DNA of 64,000 nucleotides from Pseudomonas argentinensis. GTDB taxonomy: Bacteria; Pseudomonadota; Gammaproteobacteria; Pseudomonadales; Pseudomonadaceae. The stretch lies in assembly GCF_001839655.2 (NCBI RefSeq), contig NZ_CP056087.1, forward strand, positions 4,774,001-4,838,000, read 5' to 3'. A program made the translations under genes and the position numbers. The stretch's first letter is position 1, and each line of letters starts with the position of its first letter. Shown here in pieces: positions 1-8,210 of this stretch. A model generated the notes under the pieces. That model saw nothing but the letters and a program-made list of their open reading frames with translations. It was not told the DNA's origin and made no database searches.

Positions 1-363
1 GCCCAGCACGCACGGCATGATCATCGCGCCGCCTAGGGCCAACAGTACCCGGGCGCCGATCAGCAATTCTGGCGTAGGTGCAAACGCCGCCAGCGTCGAA
101 GCCACGCCGAACACACTGAGGCCGGTGAGCAGAATGCGCCGGTTGCCCACCCGGTCGGCCAGGGTGCCCATGGGCACCAGCAAGCCGGCCATCAGCAGCG
201 GATAAATATCGATGATCCAGAGGATTTCGGTGCTCGTGGCGCCGAGTGCCTGGGTCAGCGACGGCACTGCGATATGCAGGATGGTCATGTCGATGACGAT
301 GGGCGTGAAGGCCAGCATCACCGCAACGAGGATCAACCAGCGTTTGGGTACGGCACGCAACAT
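1..363 (-). CDS. SmvA-like MFS multidrug exporter (DHA2 family), N-terminal part
   Basis: Only the first 121 codons are present; the gene continues beyond the left edge. The start ATG at 363 lies two bases after the stop codon of the outer-membrane channel gene, so it is probably translated as the last known gene of the efflux operon. The N-terminus reads MLRAVPKRWLILVAVMLAFT, followed by a membrane segment with an Asp (VIDMTIL) and the loop GTLADRVGNRR, the MFS motif A region after TM2. The stretch LWIIDIYPLLMAGLL is characteristic of SmvA/QacA-type 14-TM drug:proton antiporters that export cationic compounds such as methyl viologen or biguanides. The substrate is inferred from the family only. 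Confidence 0.85.
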   Translation of the reverse strand, partial: MLRAVPKRWLILVAVMLAFTPIVIDMTILHIAVPSLTQALGATSTEILWIIDIYPLLMAGLLVPMGTLADRVGNRRILLTGLSVFGVASTLAAFAPTPELLIGARVLLALGGAMIMPCVLG

Positions 364-365
364 GA

Positions 366-1835
366 CTAGGGCTCTCGATGCTCGGGGTTGGGCGCGCTGC
401 TGCTCGCGGCGGTGATGATAGTGCGTTCACGCAGGCCGCCACCAAGCGCCTTGTAAAGTGCCACGCTGTTGACGACCGCTTCGCGGCGCAGTTCCAGCAA
501 GGTTTGCTGCGCGGCGTACAGCCCGCGCTGAGCATCCAGCAGCTCCAGGCGACCATCGACCCCGGCCCCATAGCGCAGCCCGGACAGCGCCACGCGGCGC
601 TGGGCACTGGCCACCACGCGGGTTTGCGCCTCGATCTGCTGGTCCAGGGTGGCCGTACCGGCCAGGGCATCGGCCACTTCGCGGAAGGCGACCTGGATGG
701 CGCGCTCGTATTGAACCACCGCTTCGGACTTGCGCACCTTGGCCAGGCGCAGTTCGGCACGCAGTCGCCCGGCCTGGAACAACGGCTGCGAGATCTGCGG
801 TGCGAAGCGCCACACCTGGCGGCTCGGGTCGAACAGGCTGCCCAGGGAGGTGCTGGCATAGCCGAACGAGGCGGTCAGCGACACTTGCGGGAAGAACGCC
901 GCCCGCGCCGCGCCGATATCGGCATTGGCGACATTGAGCACCTGTTCGGCCTGGCGAATGTCCGGGCGCACCAGCAGCATCTCCGACTGCAGGTCGGCCG
1001 GAAGACGTGCCACCAATGGTTGCAGCGCGAGCACCCGCGGCGCCGGCAGGTCAGCCGGTAGCTCTTCACCGACCAGCAACTGCAGCGCGTTGCCTGCCTG
1101 GGCGAAGGCCCGTTGGCGGGCCTGCAGGTCGGCCTCGGCGCTGGCCACCTGGCCCTCGGCCTGGGCGACATCCAGGCCGCCGTTCTGCTTGGCGCCCTGC
1201 AGCAGGCGCGCTAGCTTCAGGGACTGCTGCCAGTCCTCCAGGGTGCGCCAGGCCAGCTGGCGTTGTTCGTCGGCCAGCTGGCGGGCGAAGTAGGCGTCGG
1301 CCACCGCACCGATCAGGCTGATCTGCGCCGCATCGCGGCCCTGCTCGCTGGCCAGGTAACGGGCCAACGCCGCATCGGACAGCGAACGCACACGCCCGAA
1401 CAGGTCCAGCTCGAATGCGCTGGTGCCGACGTTCACCGCGACCTGGTTATTCACCTCGCGGCGCGACTCACCGCTATTACCCTGGGCCAGCGCCCGCTCG
1501 CGGCTGTGGCTGGCATCCAGCGACACCGACGGCAGGCGTGTGGACTGCTGGATATTGAACATCGCGCGCGCGGCCTCGACGTTCAACGCCGCCAGGCGCA
1601 GGTCGCGGTTGTGCGCCAGGGCCAGCTCGATCAGGCGCTGCAACTGCGGGTCGGCGAACATCGTGCGCCAGCCCATTTCGCTGGCAGGCACTGCATCGCC
1701 ATGGCCCAGGGCGGCATTGCCTGACGCTGGAAAGCTGGCCGGCACCGGCGGCGCCGGGCGCTCCAGTATGGGTGCCATGGAACAGGCCGACAGGAGGCCG
1801 ACCAGAGCGATTACCAGGAAACAACGCATGATCAT
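366..1835 (-). CDS. RND efflux outer-membrane factor lipoprotein (NodT/OprM family)
   Basis: This 489-residue protein is the outer-membrane channel of the tripartite pump. It begins with a lipoprotein signal ending in LLSAC, so the mature protein is probably lipid-anchored. Two outer-membrane-efflux repeats follow, with motifs typical of the NodT family such as LARNSAxLGL-like leucine-rich helices and the VRPDIRQAE stretch. The ATG at 1835 overlaps the pump stop codon (ATGA). A second ATG at 1829 sits about 8 bases after the GAGGAG ribosome site and may be the true start, costing two residues. Known family role: extrusion across the outer membrane together with the adaptor and RND pump encoded just upstream. 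Confidence 0.93.
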   Translation of the reverse strand: MIMRCFLVIALVGLLSACSMAPILERPAPPVPASFPASGNAALGHGDAVPASEMGWRTMFADPQLQRLIELALAHNRDLRLAALNVEAARAMFNIQQSTRLPSVSLDASHSRERALAQGNSGESRREVNNQVAVNVGTSAFELDLFGRVRSLSDAALARYLASEQGRDAAQISLIGAVADAYFARQLADEQRQLAWRTLEDWQQSLKLARLLQGAKQNGGLDVAQAEGQVASAEADLQARQRAFAQAGNALQLLVGEELPADLPAPRVLALQPLVARLPADLQSEMLLVRPDIRQAEQVLNVANADIGAARAAFFPQVSLTASFGYASTSLGSLFDPSRQVWRFAPQISQPLFQAGRLRAELRLAKVRKSEAVVQYERAIQVAFREVADALAGTATLDQQIEAQTRVVASAQRRVALSGLRYGAGVDGRLELLDAQRGLYAAQQTLLELRREAVVNSVALYKALGGGLRERTIITAASSSAPNPEHREP

Positions 1836-4800
1836 TTCTCCTCACCGAGCGGCAGCAAGCCAGGGCTGCGCCGTGCGCGCCAAACCTGGAAGCGTTCCTG
1901 CAGCCCCATCACGAACACGAAGAACGACGGCACGAAGAACACCGCCAACAGGGTGCCGCTGAGCATGCCGCCGAACACCCCGGTGCCGATGGCGTGCTGG
2001 GTTTCGGCGCTGGCGCCGGAGGCGAGCATCAACGGCACCACGCCCAGGGTGAAGGCCAGCGAGGTCATCAGGATCGGCCGCAGGCGCAGGCGCGCGGCGG
2101 TCACCGCGGCGTCCACCAGCGAGCGCCCCTCGGCATGCAGCTGGCGGGCGAACTCGACGATCAGGATGGCGTTCTTCGCCGACAGGCCGATGATGGTGAT
2201 CATCCCCACCTTGAAGAACACATCGTTGGGCAAGCCGCGCAGCATCACCGCGGCCACGGCACCGAGCAGGCCGAGAGGCACCACCAGCATCACCGACAGC
2301 GGGATCGACCAACTCTCGTACAGCGCCGCCAGCACCAGGAACACCACCAGCGCCGAGAGCGCCATGAGCATCGGCGCCTGGGCAGCCGACTGGCGCTCCT
2401 GCAGTGATTGCCCGGTCCAGGCGACCGCGTAGCCCTGGGGCAACTCGGTGACCAGGCGCTCCATCTCGGCCATCGCCACACCGCTGGAAACGCCAGGCGC
2501 CGCGCCACCAGAAATCCGCACCGCCGGGAAGCCCTGGAAGCGCATCATCTGCTGCGGCGACTCGCTCCACACCGGGGTCACCACTTCGCCCAGCGGCACC
2601 ATGCCGCCGCTGGCATTGCGCACCCGCAGATTGAGCACGTCGTCGAGCTGCATCCGCGCCGGCGCGTCGGCCTGCAGAATCACCTGCTGCATGCGCCCGG
2701 CGTTGGGGAAGTCGTTGACGTACAGCGAGCCCATGGCCGCCGACAGCGTGCTGCTCACCGCCGTGAACGACAGGCCCATGGCCTCGGCCTTGGGCCGGTT
2801 GATGTTGAGGCGAATGCTCTCGCCCGGCGGCAGGCCGTCGGGGTACACGTCGCTGACGATCTTGCTCTGCCCGGCCAGCTCCAGCAGCTGTGCCTGGGCC
2901 TCCAGCAGTTCGGCTTCGCCACGGTTGCCGCGGTCCTGCAGGAACAGGGTAAAGCCCGACGAGGTACCCAGCTCGTCGATGGCCGGCGGCATCAGGCTCA
3001 TCACCGTGCCCTCGACGTTGTCGGCCATGGCCGCCTGGGCCAGCGCCGCTTCCTCGGCGGCGGTAGCGCCATTACGCTGATCCCAGTCCTTGAGCATGGT
3101 GAAGGCCATCGCCGCGTTGGGGCCGGAACCCGAGAAGCTGAAGCCCTGCACCACCAGGTTGGCGTCCAGCGCCGGGCGCGAGGCCACGTGTTCCTCGAAG
3201 CGCTTGACCACATCCAGGGTGCGCTCGCTGGTGGCACCGGTCGGCAACTGGATGGAGGTCATGAAATAGCCCTGATCTTCCTCCGGCAGGAACGATGACG
3301 GCAGCTGCTGCCCGGCGATGGCCAGCACGCCGCAGAGCAGCACGAACACCACCATCATCCGCCCGCTGCGCCCGACCAGCCGGGTGATCCGGCCGGTGTA
3401 GCGCTCGGTCAAGCGCTCGAAGCCGCGGTTGAAGGCGCCGAAGAAACCGCGTTTTTCGTGGTGATCGCCGCTTACCGGGCGCAGCAATGTGGCGCACAGC
3501 GCTGGCGTCAAGGTCAGGGCCAGGAAGGCCGAGAACAGGATCGACACCGCCATCGACAGGGTGAACTGCTGGTAGATCACCCCCACCGAACCGCTGGCGA
3601 AGGCCATGGGAATGAACACCGCGGTAAGCACCAGGGTGATGCCGATCACCGCGCCGGTGATCTCCTTCATCGCCTGCAGGGTCGCCTCGCGCGGCGACAG
3701 GCCACGGGTGGCCATCAGCCGCTCGACGTTCTCGACCACCACGATGGCGTCGTCGACGATGATGCCGATGGCCAGCACCATGCCGAACATGGTCAGCGAG
3801 TTGATCGAGAAGCCGGCCAGCAGCATCACCGCAAAGGTGCCGAGCAGCGCGATGGGCGCGACGATGGCCGGGATCAGCGTGTAGCGCATGTTCTGCAGGA
3901 ACAGGAACATCACCAGGAACACCAGCACCATGGCCTCGAGCAGGGTGTAGATCACCTTCTCGATGGACACCTTCACGAACGGCGCGGTATCGAACGGCAC
4001 CGAATAATTCATGCCCGCGGGCATGCTCGCCGCCAGCTCGGCGAGCCGGTCGCGCACCGCCTGGGCCGTGCGCACGGCGTTGGCGCCTGGCGACAGCTGG
4101 ATCGCCGCGCTGGTCGCCGACACGCCGTTCTCGCGGTTGGAAAACCCATAGGACTGTGCGCCCAGCTCGACCCGCGCCACATCGCCTATGGTCACCCGCG
4201 CGCCATCGGCGCTGGCACGCAGCACCACGGCGGCGAACTGTTCAGGGGTTTCCAGCTGGCCTTCGACGGTCAGGGGCACGGTCAGCCGTTGCCCCGGCAA
4301 TGCCGGCTCGTCACCGACCCGACCGGGGGCAATCTGCGCGTTCTGTCCCTCGATGGCCTGGGCCAGGTCGCCCATGGTCAGGCCAAAAGCGGTCAGCTTG
4401 TTGGGGTCGACCCAGATGCGCAGCGCCTGCTCTGCGCCGAACAGTTGCACGCGGCCGACGCCCTCGATGCGGCGCAGCTCCGGGACGATATTGCGCGCCA
4501 GGTAGTCGCCCAGCAGCACCTCGTCGAACTGGCCGTCCGGGGAGGTCATGCCGATCATCAGCAGAAAGCCCGAGGCGGCGGATTCCACCTGCAGGCCGCT
4601 CTGGCGCACCACTTGCGGCAGGCGCGGCTCGACCGCCTTGATGCGGTTCTGCACATCCACCTGGGCCAGCTCGGGATCGGTGCCCGGCTTGAAGGTGGCG
4701 GTAATCTGCGCGGTGCCCGAGGTGTCCACCGAGGACTCGAAGTACAACAGGTTCTTGACCCCGGACAGCTCGCGCTCGACCAGGCTGACCACGGAGTCGT

Positions 4801-4972
4801 TGAGGGTCTTCGGCGTAGCACCCGGGTAGCTGGCGTACAGCGTCACCGAGGGCGGCGCCACCGACGGGTAGCGGGCGATCGGCAATTGCGGAATGGCGAT
4901 GAAGCCGAACAGCACGATGAACAGGGCAATGACCCAGGCGAACACCGGGCGGTTGATGAAGAACTGCGGCAT
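1832..4972 (-). CDS. RND multidrug efflux pump, HAE1 family, AdeB-like
   Basis: At 1046 residues it has full RND permease length: 12 membrane helices and two large periplasmic loops. TM4 carries the proton-relay pair in GIIVDDAIVVVENVER, and the first helix begins MPQFFINRPVFAWVIALFIV, a signature of the hydrophobe/amphiphile efflux-1 group. From memory, long stretches match Acinetobacter AdeB more closely than MexB, for example SGVKNLLYFESSVDTSGTA and VFFKVGMITIIGLSAKNAIL. It lies between adaptor and channel genes with a 15-base gap and a 4-base overlap, so it is clearly one operon. It probably exports drugs from the inner membrane and periplasm; substrates cannot be told from sequence. Confidence 0.95.
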   Translation of the reverse strand: MPQFFINRPVFAWVIALFIVLFGFIAIPQLPIARYPSVAPPSVTLYASYPGATPKTLNDSVVSLVERELSGVKNLLYFESSVDTSGTAQITATFKPGTDPELAQVDVQNRIKAVEPRLPQVVRQSGLQVESAASGFLLMIGMTSPDGQFDEVLLGDYLARNIVPELRRIEGVGRVQLFGAEQALRIWVDPNKLTAFGLTMGDLAQAIEGQNAQIAPGRVGDEPALPGQRLTVPLTVEGQLETPEQFAAVVLRASADGARVTIGDVARVELGAQSYGFSNRENGVSATSAAIQLSPGANAVRTAQAVRDRLAELAASMPAGMNYSVPFDTAPFVKVSIEKVIYTLLEAMVLVFLVMFLFLQNMRYTLIPAIVAPIALLGTFAVMLLAGFSINSLTMFGMVLAIGIIVDDAIVVVENVERLMATRGLSPREATLQAMKEITGAVIGITLVLTAVFIPMAFASGSVGVIYQQFTLSMAVSILFSAFLALTLTPALCATLLRPVSGDHHEKRGFFGAFNRGFERLTERYTGRITRLVGRSGRMMVVFVLLCGVLAIAGQQLPSSFLPEEDQGYFMTSIQLPTGATSERTLDVVKRFEEHVASRPALDANLVVQGFSFSGSGPNAAMAFTMLKDWDQRNGATAAEEAALAQAAMADNVEGTVMSLMPPAIDELGTSSGFTLFLQDRGNRGEAELLEAQAQLLELAGQSKIVSDVYPDGLPPGESIRLNINRPKAEAMGLSFTAVSSTLSAAMGSLYVNDFPNAGRMQQVILQADAPARMQLDDVLNLRVRNASGGMVPLGEVVTPVWSESPQQMMRFQGFPAVRISGGAAPGVSSGVAMAEMERLVTELPQGYAVAWTGQSLQERQSAAQAPMLMALSALVVFLVLAALYESWSIPLSVMLVVPLGLLGAVAAVMLRGLPNDVFFKVGMITIIGLSAKNAILIVEFARQLHAEGRSLVDAAVTAARLRLRPILMTSLAFTLGVVPLMLASGASAETQHAIGTGVFGGMLSGTLLAVFFVPSFFVFVMGLQERFQVWRARRSPGLLPLGEEK

Positions 4973-4987
4973 TGGGCTTGCTCCTGA

Positions 4988-6148
4988 TCAGCGCACGGAC
5001 GAGCTGGCCAGCTCGCCAGCGGTGGCGGATTTCCATGGGCGTGCGTTGACCGCAACGCCCTCTTCCAGGCGCTCTAGGCCTTCGATCACCACCTGTTGGC
5101 CAGCGCTGAGGCCGCCAACGATGCGGTAGTGACGATCCACCAGCTCACCGAGCTTGACCGGCACGCGATGCACCTGCTCGCCTTCGCCGAGCACCCACAC
5201 GCTGGCCTGGCCGCCACGGCGCAGCACCGCCTGTTGCGGCAGGCTCAAGGCATCGGCGTAGTGAGCCCGTGGCACCCGCGCCAACACGTACATGCCCGGC
5301 AGCAGCTGGTGGTTGGGGTTGTCGACCTGCACGCGCAGCAGCAGGTTGCCGGTGCCGGCGTCGACGCTGATCCCGGAGAACAGGATCTTGCCGCTCAGCC
5401 CATAGGCCTTGCCGCTGCTGTCGAGCACCTGTACCAGCACGCCATCGGCGCCAGGGGCCAGCCTGCTGCCCAGGGTATGGCGCCAGCGCTCCAGGCGGGT
5501 GGCCGACTCACGCACGTCGACATACACCTGATCGATCTGCTGGATGGTGGCCATGGGCGTCGTGTCGGTGGTCGCCACCAGGGCGCCTTCGGAGACCTGG
5601 GCCTGGTCGACACGACCGGAAATCGGGGCGCTGACGGTGGCGAACTTCAGATCCAGGCGCTTGCGCGCCAGCACCGCCTCGGCCTGGGCCACGTCGGCGG
5701 CCGCCTGCTCGCGCTGCGAGGCGGCGTCGTCATACACCTGCTGGCTGATCGCTTCGGCAATCACCAGCGGCTGCAGGCGCTCGGCCTGGATGCGCGCACG
5801 GGCCAGCACGGCCTGGGCGCGCTTGAGGGCGGCCGCCGCGGTTTGCACCTCGGCCTTGAACGGTGCGGCGTCGATCTCGAACAGTGCGGCGCCAGCCTGG
5901 ATGTCGGCGCCCTGCTCGAACAGCCGGCGCTGCACGATACCGTTGACCTGGGGGCGAATCTCGGCGCTTCTGAAGGCGGCGACGCGCCCGGGCAGATTCT
6001 CGCTGACCTCCAGGGTCTGCGCCGTCAGCGTCATTACGGACACCTGCACGGTCGCTGGTTGCGCCTCTTGCTCTGCCGAATCGCAACCACCCAATATCAG
6101 GGCGCACAGGCCAAGCCCGATGACGTACCGCCCTTTTCGACTTCCCAT
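4988..6148 (-). CDS. RND efflux periplasmic adaptor lipoprotein (membrane fusion protein)
   Basis: The 386-residue protein has a lipoprotein signal with the lipobox LGGC at about residues 19-22, followed by an adaptor core. A lipoyl half-motif is seen in AEIRPQVNGIVQRRLFEQGA, then a coiled-coil hairpin rich in Ala, Arg and Gln (residues about 105-165), the second lipoyl half in SAPISGRVDQAQVSEGALV and a beta-barrel near LLPGMYVLARVPR. It bridges the pump and the outer-membrane channel. It is the first gene of the operon and is divergent from the two-component system starting at 6287, whose product is the likely regulator. Confidence 0.94.
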   Translation of the reverse strand: MGSRKGRYVIGLGLCALILGGCDSAEQEAQPATVQVSVMTLTAQTLEVSENLPGRVAAFRSAEIRPQVNGIVQRRLFEQGADIQAGAALFEIDAAPFKAEVQTAAAALKRAQAVLARARIQAERLQPLVIAEAISQQVYDDAASQREQAAADVAQAEAVLARKRLDLKFATVSAPISGRVDQAQVSEGALVATTDTTPMATIQQIDQVYVDVRESATRLERWRHTLGSRLAPGADGVLVQVLDSSGKAYGLSGKILFSGISVDAGTGNLLLRVQVDNPNHQLLPGMYVLARVPRAHYADALSLPQQAVLRRGGQASVWVLGEGEQVHRVPVKLGELVDRHYRIVGGLSAGQQVVIEGLERLEEGVAVNARPWKSATAGELASSSVR

Positions 6149-6180
6149 AACCTCACCAACCTCGCAGATGATTCGTTGCC

Positions 6181-6197
6181 CTGCGCACGTGGCGCAG
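6181..6197. promoter_or_regulatory. Palindrome in the divergent efflux/two-component promoter region
   Basis: CTGCGC and GCGCAG form a 6-bp inverted repeat around ACGTG, 33 bases upstream of the adaptor start and about 90 upstream of the response-regulator start. It is a plausible operator for either direction. OmpR-type regulators usually prefer direct repeats, so the binding protein is unknown. Confidence 0.35.
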
Positions 6198-6286
6198 CAT
6201 CAGGAAGCGAGTGTCGGTGCAAACAATCGGGATTGATTCGAGCTTTTGTGGAGATAATGTGGAGGCCAGCCGAAAAGGTGAAATTG

Positions 6287-7012
6287 ATGACGTTGCCGCC
6301 CACCGCCACACCCCGCCAGGACGCCCTGATCCTGATCGCCGAGGACGAGCGCGAGATCGCCGAGATCCTCGTCGCCTACCTGCAACGTGGTGGCCTGCGC
6401 ACGGTGCACGCCCGCGACGGCCAGGAGGCCCTGGCCCAGCACCAGACGCTCAAGCCCGACCTGGTGCTGCTCGACGTGCAGATGCCACGCCTGGACGGCT
6501 GGCAGGTGCTCGCCGAAATCCGTCACCGTGGCGACACTCCGGTGATCATGCTCACTGCCCTGGATCAGGACATCGACAAGCTGATGGGCCTGCGCATCGG
6601 CGCCGACGACTACGTGGTCAAACCCTTCAACCCGGCCGAGGTGGTGGCCCGGGTCAGCGCCGTGTTGCGCCGCGCCAGGACCGGCGGTGCGGCCGGCAGC
6701 CGCCTGCTGCGCGTCGGCCCGTTCCAGGTCGACCTGGACAACCACGAGGCCACGGTCAGCTGCGACGACAGGCAACACGCCCTCGATCTGACCCTGACCG
6801 AATTCAAGATCCTGGTCACCCTGATGCGTACGCCCAAACGCGTATTCAGCCGCGCCGAGCTGCTGGTCGGCTGCCTGCCCGAAGGCGACACCCAGGAGCG
6901 CACCGTGGACAGCCATATCAGCAAGCTGCGCCGCAAACTCGAGCAACTCGGCATCCAGGGCACACCGGCGAGCGTACGTGGCGTCGGCTATCGCTTCGGG
7001 AGCGGCACATGA
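6287..7012 (+). CDS. OmpR/BaeR-family response regulator, AdeR-like
   Basis: The chosen ATG gives 241 residues. The frame is open much further upstream, but the receiver domain begins right here (ALILIAEDERE). The phosphoacceptor is Asp63 in LVLLDVQMPRLDG, with the conserved Lys in DDYVVKPFNP, and a winged-helix DNA-binding domain covers about residues 135-238, ending VRGVGYRFGSG. The stop overlaps the kinase start (ATGA), so the two are translationally coupled. Divergence from the RND operon suggests that it controls that pump, as AdeR controls adeABC; this is inference. Confidence 0.93.
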   Translation: MTLPPTATPRQDALILIAEDEREIAEILVAYLQRGGLRTVHARDGQEALAQHQTLKPDLVLLDVQMPRLDGWQVLAEIRHRGDTPVIMLTALDQDIDKLMGLRIGADDYVVKPFNPAEVVARVSAVLRRARTGGAAGSRLLRVGPFQVDLDNHEATVSCDDRQHALDLTLTEFKILVTLMRTPKRVFSRAELLVGCLPEGDTQERTVDSHISKLRRKLEQLGIQGTPASVRGVGYRFGSGT

Positions 7013-8070
7013 GTGGCGCGGTGAGCCTGCGCCGGCAGATTCTGCTGTCGCTGAGCATCATGGCGGCGGGCGTGATCCTGCTGTCGATCGTCGGCAGCTA
7101 CGCGTTCTACGCCGTGGCCTCGACCCTCGCGCCCGGCAGCATTTCGGAAACCTGGGTGCCGTCCGGCATCGAGCTGCTGTGGATGGTCGGCACCCTCCTG
7201 GCGGCGCTGGGCATCGCCGGCTACGTGGGCGTGCGCCTGTCACGACGCATTCTCACCCCACTCAACTCGGTGGCCCACAGCCTGCGGGAGATCGCCCAGG
7301 GCAACCTGCAGGCCCGCGCCGCGCCGGATGACCGGGCGCTGGGGGAAACCGGCCAGCTGGTGCGCGACTTCAACACCATGGCCGAGCGCCTGCAGAGCGT
7401 GACCCGCGAACAGCAATTCTGGAACGCCGCGGTGGCCCACGAGCTGCGCACCCCGGTGACCATTCTGCGCGGTCGCCTGCAAGGCCTGGCCGAAGGCGTG
7501 TTCCCACCCAGCACCGAGACCTTCGAGGGGTTGCTGCGCCAGGTCGAGGGGCTTGGCCGGCTGATCGAAGACCTGCGCGTGCTGAGCCTCGACGACAGCG
7601 ACCACCTGCAGCTGGATCTGGCCCGCACCTGCCCCGCCGAGGATATCGCCGCCACCGTGCAGGCCTTCGCCGGTCCCCTGCAGGCCCGCGGCTTCGCGGT
7701 GCAGCTGCGGCTGGATGAGCAGACCCGAGTGGTCTGCGACGCCTTTCGCCTGCGCCAGGCGCTGAGCGCCCTGCTGGAAAATGCCCTGGCCCATGCCGAC
7801 CCCGGCGTTCTGCGCGTCGAGGCCGGCGTGGTGGCTGACGGCTACCAACTGAGCGTCACGGACAACGGCCCGGGCCTCGACGCCGAACTGGCCGCCCAGG
7901 TGTTCGAGGCGTTTCGCCGCGGCGAGCCCTCGCGTTCGCGCCACAGTGGCGGCAGCGGCCTGGGCCTGGCGGTGGTCAGGGCCATCGCCCTGGCCCATGG
8001 CGGGCAGGCGCGCTGCGAACGGGCGGGAAACGGTACGCGGTTTATCGTGCAACTGCCATTAACCAACTAA
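7009..8070 (+). CDS. Sensor histidine kinase, AdeS-like
   Basis: The 353-residue inner-membrane kinase has a TM helix at about residues 11-37, a very short periplasmic part, a second TM at about 53-75, then HAMP. The H-box is WNAAVAHELRTPVTILRGRL with His144, and the ATPase shows ENALAHA (N box), DNGPGLD (G1) and GGSGLGLAVVRAI (G2). The arrangement of the H-box and the following RLQGLAEGVF closely resembles Acinetobacter AdeS. The tiny sensor loop suggests that membrane perturbation or an in-membrane signal is sensed rather than a large periplasmic ligand. It is partner of the preceding regulator. Confidence 0.93.
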   Translation: MSGAVSLRRQILLSLSIMAAGVILLSIVGSYAFYAVASTLAPGSISETWVPSGIELLWMVGTLLAALGIAGYVGVRLSRRILTPLNSVAHSLREIAQGNLQARAAPDDRALGETGQLVRDFNTMAERLQSVTREQQFWNAAVAHELRTPVTILRGRLQGLAEGVFPPSTETFEGLLRQVEGLGRLIEDLRVLSLDDSDHLQLDLARTCPAEDIAATVQAFAGPLQARGFAVQLRLDEQTRVVCDAFRLRQALSALLENALAHADPGVLRVEAGVVADGYQLSVTDNGPGLDAELAAQVFEAFRRGEPSRSRHSGGSGLGLAVVRAIALAHGGQARCERAGNGTRFIVQLPLTN

Positions 8071-8210
8071 GCCTGTACGAAAAGTCTCCGAGCGAAGGTC
8101 AGGCGAGGCAAAAATCGGTGAGAACGCGGAGTTTACGAGCTGTAAATGAGCAGTCCGAACCGGTTTTTAACGAAGCATCACCGAGCGCAGGTGCTTTTCG
8201 TAGAGGCTTA
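8068..8210. repeat. Inverted-repeat element between convergent genes (MITE-like)
   Basis: The ends TAAGCCTGTACGAAAAG and, read on the other strand, TAAGCCTCTACGAAAAG match at 16 of 17 positions. The interior carries a second imperfect dyad around GAGTTTACGAGCTGTAAATG. Both flanking genes use the TAA inside the repeat ends as stop codon. A related sequence lies at 48057-48237 on the opposite strand. No ORF is present, so if mobile it would need a transposase in trans. It may also act as a bidirectional terminator. Confidence 0.65.

Noticed and set aside
3458..4987. Long antisense frame across the RND pump
   Set aside because: Composition is His/Gln/Arg-rich, typical of the reverse complement of a high-GC gene; no family resemblance or ribosome site.
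5096..6286. Upstream extension of the response regulator
   Set aside because: Antisense to the adaptor gene; the receiver domain begins immediately after ATG 6287.
8071..8207. Simple intrinsic terminator
   Set aside because: The arms extend into both stop codons, are 137 bases apart and have a related copy elsewhere; better described as a repeat element, although it may terminate transcripts.
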